Assembly (NCBI GenBank): GCA_040954595.2 | Contig: CM082588.2 | Coordinates: 2,852,001 to 2,916,000 of the forward strand | Source of the DNA: Balanoglossus misakiensis | Taxonomy: Eukaryota > Hemichordata | DNA: 64,000 nucleotides | Direction of reading: 5' to 3' | Shown: piece after piece, positions 61,137 through 64,000 of the stretch | Position numbering within the stretch: the first letter of the stretch is position 1 | How the letters are laid out: each line of letters opens with the position of its first letter | Position numbers and translations under genes: made by a program | The notes under the pieces: model-generated | Told to the model about the DNA's origin: nothing | The model's input: only the letters and a program-made list of their open reading frames with translations | Databases searched by the model: none

Positions 61137-62861
61137 TTATAAGGTTGTAATGCGCTCGACACGAAGTTCTGGGGTTTCAGTCAAAATATCGTTTCTTTCG
61201 TCTGATTCCCAAACATTTCCGTCCTTCGGATAATCTGAACTTTGACTGCCGTCGCCGTTTGTATCATTGCTGTTTCGTGGCAATGACGAGATTTCGTCAG
61301 AAACCCTGCCATCGCGCGGGGAGGCTTTGATGTCAGAAGATTGGACCAGTTTTACCGTTCGCGGGAATGACGGCTTTCGGCTTATTGCCGACATGTCCAC
61401 GCTTTCAAATCGCTTATTGTACACGATAGTCTGCCCGACACTGTACTTTTCTAACTGCGACCCGATTCTGTACTGTCTCTTGTGGCGATAAACCTTTGCG
61501 TAGACTGTCACAATGGCGAAAATGAGCAGAAGTCCGCCAACAACGGCGACTATAATGCAGATGACGAGAACTGTGTGAAATGTAGTGTTCGGTTCATCTG
61601 TGAAGGGGGCATGAGAAGCAGTGGACATAGAGTTGTGATCTTGACCCGTCGTGGAATATCCAGTGACGTCAGGCCGCCAGTCTGTGGTGTTGTACGTGAA
61701 CGAGATCTCTCTTTTGGCCAATCGACTTTTCGGTATCGGCATCGTGGTTTCCGGTTCCGGTTGTACGGCTGCTGCTACTGGCGCGTGCGGTATATTTACA
61801 GTCAAGGTGCTACTTGCGTTCCGTGCACTGAAGCCGTAGTCAACCGTACATGATATAGTGTAGAGGCCGTTGTCTTTACTGCGCAGGTCATCCACTTCGA
61901 TTGACCTGTTACCATCCTGTAACTTAAAACGAATTCCCCCTGTCGACTGTCCCTGACGCTTGCTGATAAGCCAGATGTAGTTCTTAACGCCAGGAAGTAT
62001 GCTTGTGTTGCACGTCAAGTGGACTGAATCAGCGCCTGAGTTTACAACATACTGTCCGGGCTGAATTGAAACTTTTGGTTCTTCGAAGACAGCGACGGTC
62101 GTGAGGCACTCTCTGTCGCCAAAACTTTCGTGGTGCACTTTACAGATGAACTGTGAATTATTTCGAGGATGCAACGTATAGTTCAACATTAGCTGGGTTT
62201 GAGAAAGCCCTGCAGATGAGTTGACGAGTGGATTCGGATCATTATTACTGTACCAGGCCGCGGTTACTGGTGGAAACCCACACTCAGTCACACAGCTAAG
62301 TTGTAGGGAGTCTCCCGCGAATAAAAGTACCTCGTGGCTCGGTTGTCCGTTTGCTAAACACAAGGGGTGAGCGAAAAGTTCGACTTTCGCTGTGTTCGAC
62401 CGAATGATGATGACGTCACTTTTCACGCCCAGCACGGCGCAGTAGTAGTCACCGTTGTAGAGATCGGACACGGTCTGGAGTGACCGTGGATCGGAGACCC
62501 TCAACAGCGAGAAGTGCACATTGTACGTGCCGAATTCCCCGGCAGTCTCGATGTTGTACACGTAGTCACCTGGAAAGTCGACATCCCCGTCGACTTGAAG
62601 TATTTCCTCGTTATCGCTGATGCGAACGCCGTCTTTGAACCACGACACTTTCTGCTCGGGTACCTGCAGGTCCGCCACTCCACAACGGAGCCGCACACGG
62701 CGCCAGTTCAGCGATTCTCCGTAGTTCAACGCACCGGTGACCGGTTTCGGCACTTCGGTGAAGCGTGGCTCTCGGCTTTCCGAGCTCGCGATGGCTATTA
62801 TCACAGCGAGAGACAGCAACCGGTACGGAAGGTAGCACGACATGGCTTTGGCAACGATCAT
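61137..62861 (-). CDS. three-Ig-domain transmembrane protein, paralogue 2
   Basis: 574 residues in one exon. Met1 at 62861 and Met7 at 62843 are both possible starts; Met7 gives a tighter signal peptide (LLSLAVIIAIASS) and lies at a better distance from the TATA-like motif at 62877-62884. Ig pairs are Cys60-141, 190-240 and 284-338, with extra Cys168 and Cys252 around domain 2 as in paralogue 1. Shared words confirm the relation: C-x2-x-GQ-x-SH at the start of domain 2 (CLANGQPSH against CFTEGQVSH), SCTVDYGFSARN against TCSVDYGFSLIN, and KDGV. The stalk (about 360-428) is shorter. The membrane span is about 430-455, followed by RHKRQYR. The tail ends ITTL, a class I PDZ ligand. Role is probably adhesion or recognition; no orthologue was assigned. 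Confidence 0.88.
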   Translation of the reverse strand: MIVAKAMSCYLPYRLLSLAVIIAIASSESREPRFTEVPKPVTGALNYGESLNWRRVRLRCGVADLQVPEQKVSWFKDGVRISDNEEILQVDGDVDFPGDYVYNIETAGEFGTYNVHFSLLRVSDPRSLQTVSDLYNGDYYCAVLGVKSDVIIIRSNTAKVELFAHPLCLANGQPSHEVLLFAGDSLQLSCVTECGFPPVTAAWYSNNDPNPLVNSSAGLSQTQLMLNYTLHPRNNSQFICKVHHESFGDRECLTTVAVFEEPKVSIQPGQYVVNSGADSVHLTCNTSILPGVKNYIWLISKRQGQSTGGIRFKLQDGNRSIEVDDLRSKDNGLYTISCTVDYGFSARNASSTLTVNIPHAPVAAAVQPEPETTMPIPKSRLAKREISFTYNTTDWRPDVTGYSTTGQDHNSMSTASHAPFTDEPNTTFHTVLVICIIVAVVGGLLLIFAIVTVYAKVYRHKRQYRIGSQLEKYSVGQTIVYNKRFESVDMSAISRKPSFPRTVKLVQSSDIKASPRDGRVSDEISSLPRNSNDTNGDGSQSSDYPKDGNVWESDERNDILTETPELRVERITTL

Positions 62862-63881
62862 CAGTTGACTGGACGCGTATAAACCGACTACAACATTGAC
62901 AGCAGGGAAAAGAGTTTAGAGATATGATCATATGAAACTGGTCACAGACTTCCTTCATCCGAAAGTAAAGGCAGGATATCGGAAGTTGTGACCCGAGTAA
63001 GCGCTTTCATCTGAAAATGCATCATTGTTATTTATTAAATAGACATGAGCCTAACATTGCCATTTTCTTTTCCGCATTATATTTTGTTATTGTTGATAAG
63101 TGAAACTCAGATGCTGCCGGCCATCAATGCCAATGCGATATCCACACCGACTGGCATCCCGCTATTACGCTAGTGAAACCATGAGCAACGGGGCGACTTT
63201 CACCAATGAAGCAAGTCACGCTGGCGGCGTTTTGGAAATGGTGAATGTTACTCATTTCCTGTTTAACCTTGCAATACTAGTAGCACATGTACCCCTTGAT
63301 CGAGGATTGCTTATAGCTAAAGGCCTTTTTTAGAAATGTCAAGGGCATTGGATAAAAACGTGATGAAAATTGTTATTTCTATTACACTGAGCTACGGGAG
63401 CTATTCCGTACACCTATGAAACGACATCTTCTAACAACCATGCACCTGTACAACCGATCTTTGGACTATTGAAATGACAAGCTGTAACAGTTAGTGGTAG
63501 CAAAGTGAACTAGGAATTTCGAAAACATTATTATTAACAATTTTCGCCCTGGGAGCTGCGTCATCCTACATGATTCATTTTTACCGACCCCGTGACGTCA
63601 TGCAGTGTCTAAAGCTGCAGCCAAACAAACGCGGTGTATGAAAAGAATCGATGCCCTAACAACAACCCTTGGTGACAGGTCCCAAGTCATAAATTTACAA
63701 ATATGCATTGTTCAACTTTGATAAAACATACAACAACACTTGAGTTATATCTGAACAAGTCACTGTGGTCCAGTTGATGTAACTTTGCTCGCTTCTCCCA
63801 AACACACTTGTTAGCTGCAAGGCCGCAGTCTCACTGTCTGTTCTCTCGAACGACCGTTTTGAGAAGCTCAAGTTGGTCGCC
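62862..63881. promoter_or_regulatory. divergent intergenic region with candidate promoters
   Basis: It separates Ig gene 2 (minus) from the gene starting at 63882 (plus), so it should hold both promoters. Minus-strand GTTTATAC at 62877-62884 fits a TATA element for Ig gene 2. TGACGTCA at 63593-63600 lies 282 bp upstream of the rightmost ATG. A short open frame at 63100-63333 has no domain and is not called. Confidence 0.4.
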
Positions 63882-64000
63882 ATGGCGCTAAGAAGGAGAA
63901 AGATGACGATGATATTGTCTTGTCTACTTTCGATTGCTTTTGGCGTGTTTTTCTCCGAGGCAAACTTGGTGACCGGGGCTCAGTGTCCGCTTCCCACCAA
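63882..64000 (+). CDS. start of a secreted or membrane protein gene, cut by the window edge
   Basis: ATG at 63882 follows TCGCC (acceptable context) and opens a frame of 39 codons that runs off the end. It starts MALRRRKM and continues with a hydrophobic core (ILSCLLSIAFGVFF), a typical signal peptide with a basic n-region. Cleavage is likely near EANLVTGA, and the mature part would start around QCPLPT. A Cys-Pro start is seen in several extracellular domain families, for example sushi repeats, but the piece is too short to assign. Confidence 0.6.
   Translation, partial: MALRRRKMTMILSCLLSIAFGVFFSEANLVTGAQCPLPT

Noticed and set aside
63100-63333. 77-codon open frame between Ig gene 2 and the last gene
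   Set aside because: Non-ATG start, no signal peptide or domain; likely chance.

Overview
The window looks like nuclear DNA from an invertebrate chordate, most likely a lancelet (Branchiostoma). It has an intronless Olig-type bHLH gene, a GABA-B-like receptor split into 18 coding exons with GT-AG introns, large transmembrane immunoglobulin proteins, AATAAA-type poly(A) signals and many microsatellites. The species assignment is inference; the metazoan origin is seen directly. Nothing prokaryotic is present.

Layout. 1-2,600: promoter, coding sequence and 3' region of an Olig transcription factor (+). 2,617-5,370: a small gene (+) for a secreted peptide of 90 residues with eight cysteines. 5,484-22,412: a tandem array of an 87-bp unit, about 195 units. 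22,413-22,512: exactly 100 N, a gap of unknown size. 22,513-32,465: a base-for-base second copy of 1,523-11,475 at a constant offset of 20,990, including the peptide gene. 32,466-46,117: the rest of the second array (26,474-46,117, about 226 units in total). 46,118-57,192: a GABA-B receptor-like class C GPCR gene on the minus strand, with a complete in-frame model of 828 residues. 58,691-60,487 and 61,137-62,861: two tandem paralogues on the minus strand, each with a signal peptide, three Ig domains, one membrane span and a cytoplasmic tail. 63,882-64,000: the start of a secreted or membrane protein gene (+) that leaves the window.

Main interpretation. The second copy starts immediately after a 100-N gap, is identical for about 10 kb, and the first array gathers indels as it approaches the gap. 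This is best explained by two overlapping contigs placed end to end without being merged. The real locus is then probably Olig, then the peptide gene, then a single array of about 20 kb or more, then the GABA-B-like gene. The array itself looks real. It has diverged edge units, multi-unit blocks that recur at fixed offsets, and older relatives of the same 87-bp unit inside an intron of the neighbouring receptor gene.

The genes do not form an obvious pathway. Olig is a neural and mesodermal regulator in animals. The GABA-B-like receptor has a Venus flytrap domain, seven membrane helices and a GABBR2-like membrane domain, but it lacks residues used for GABA binding in GABBR1, so it is probably an orphan or partner subunit. 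The two Ig proteins end in possible PDZ-binding tails, which fits adhesion or recognition roles.
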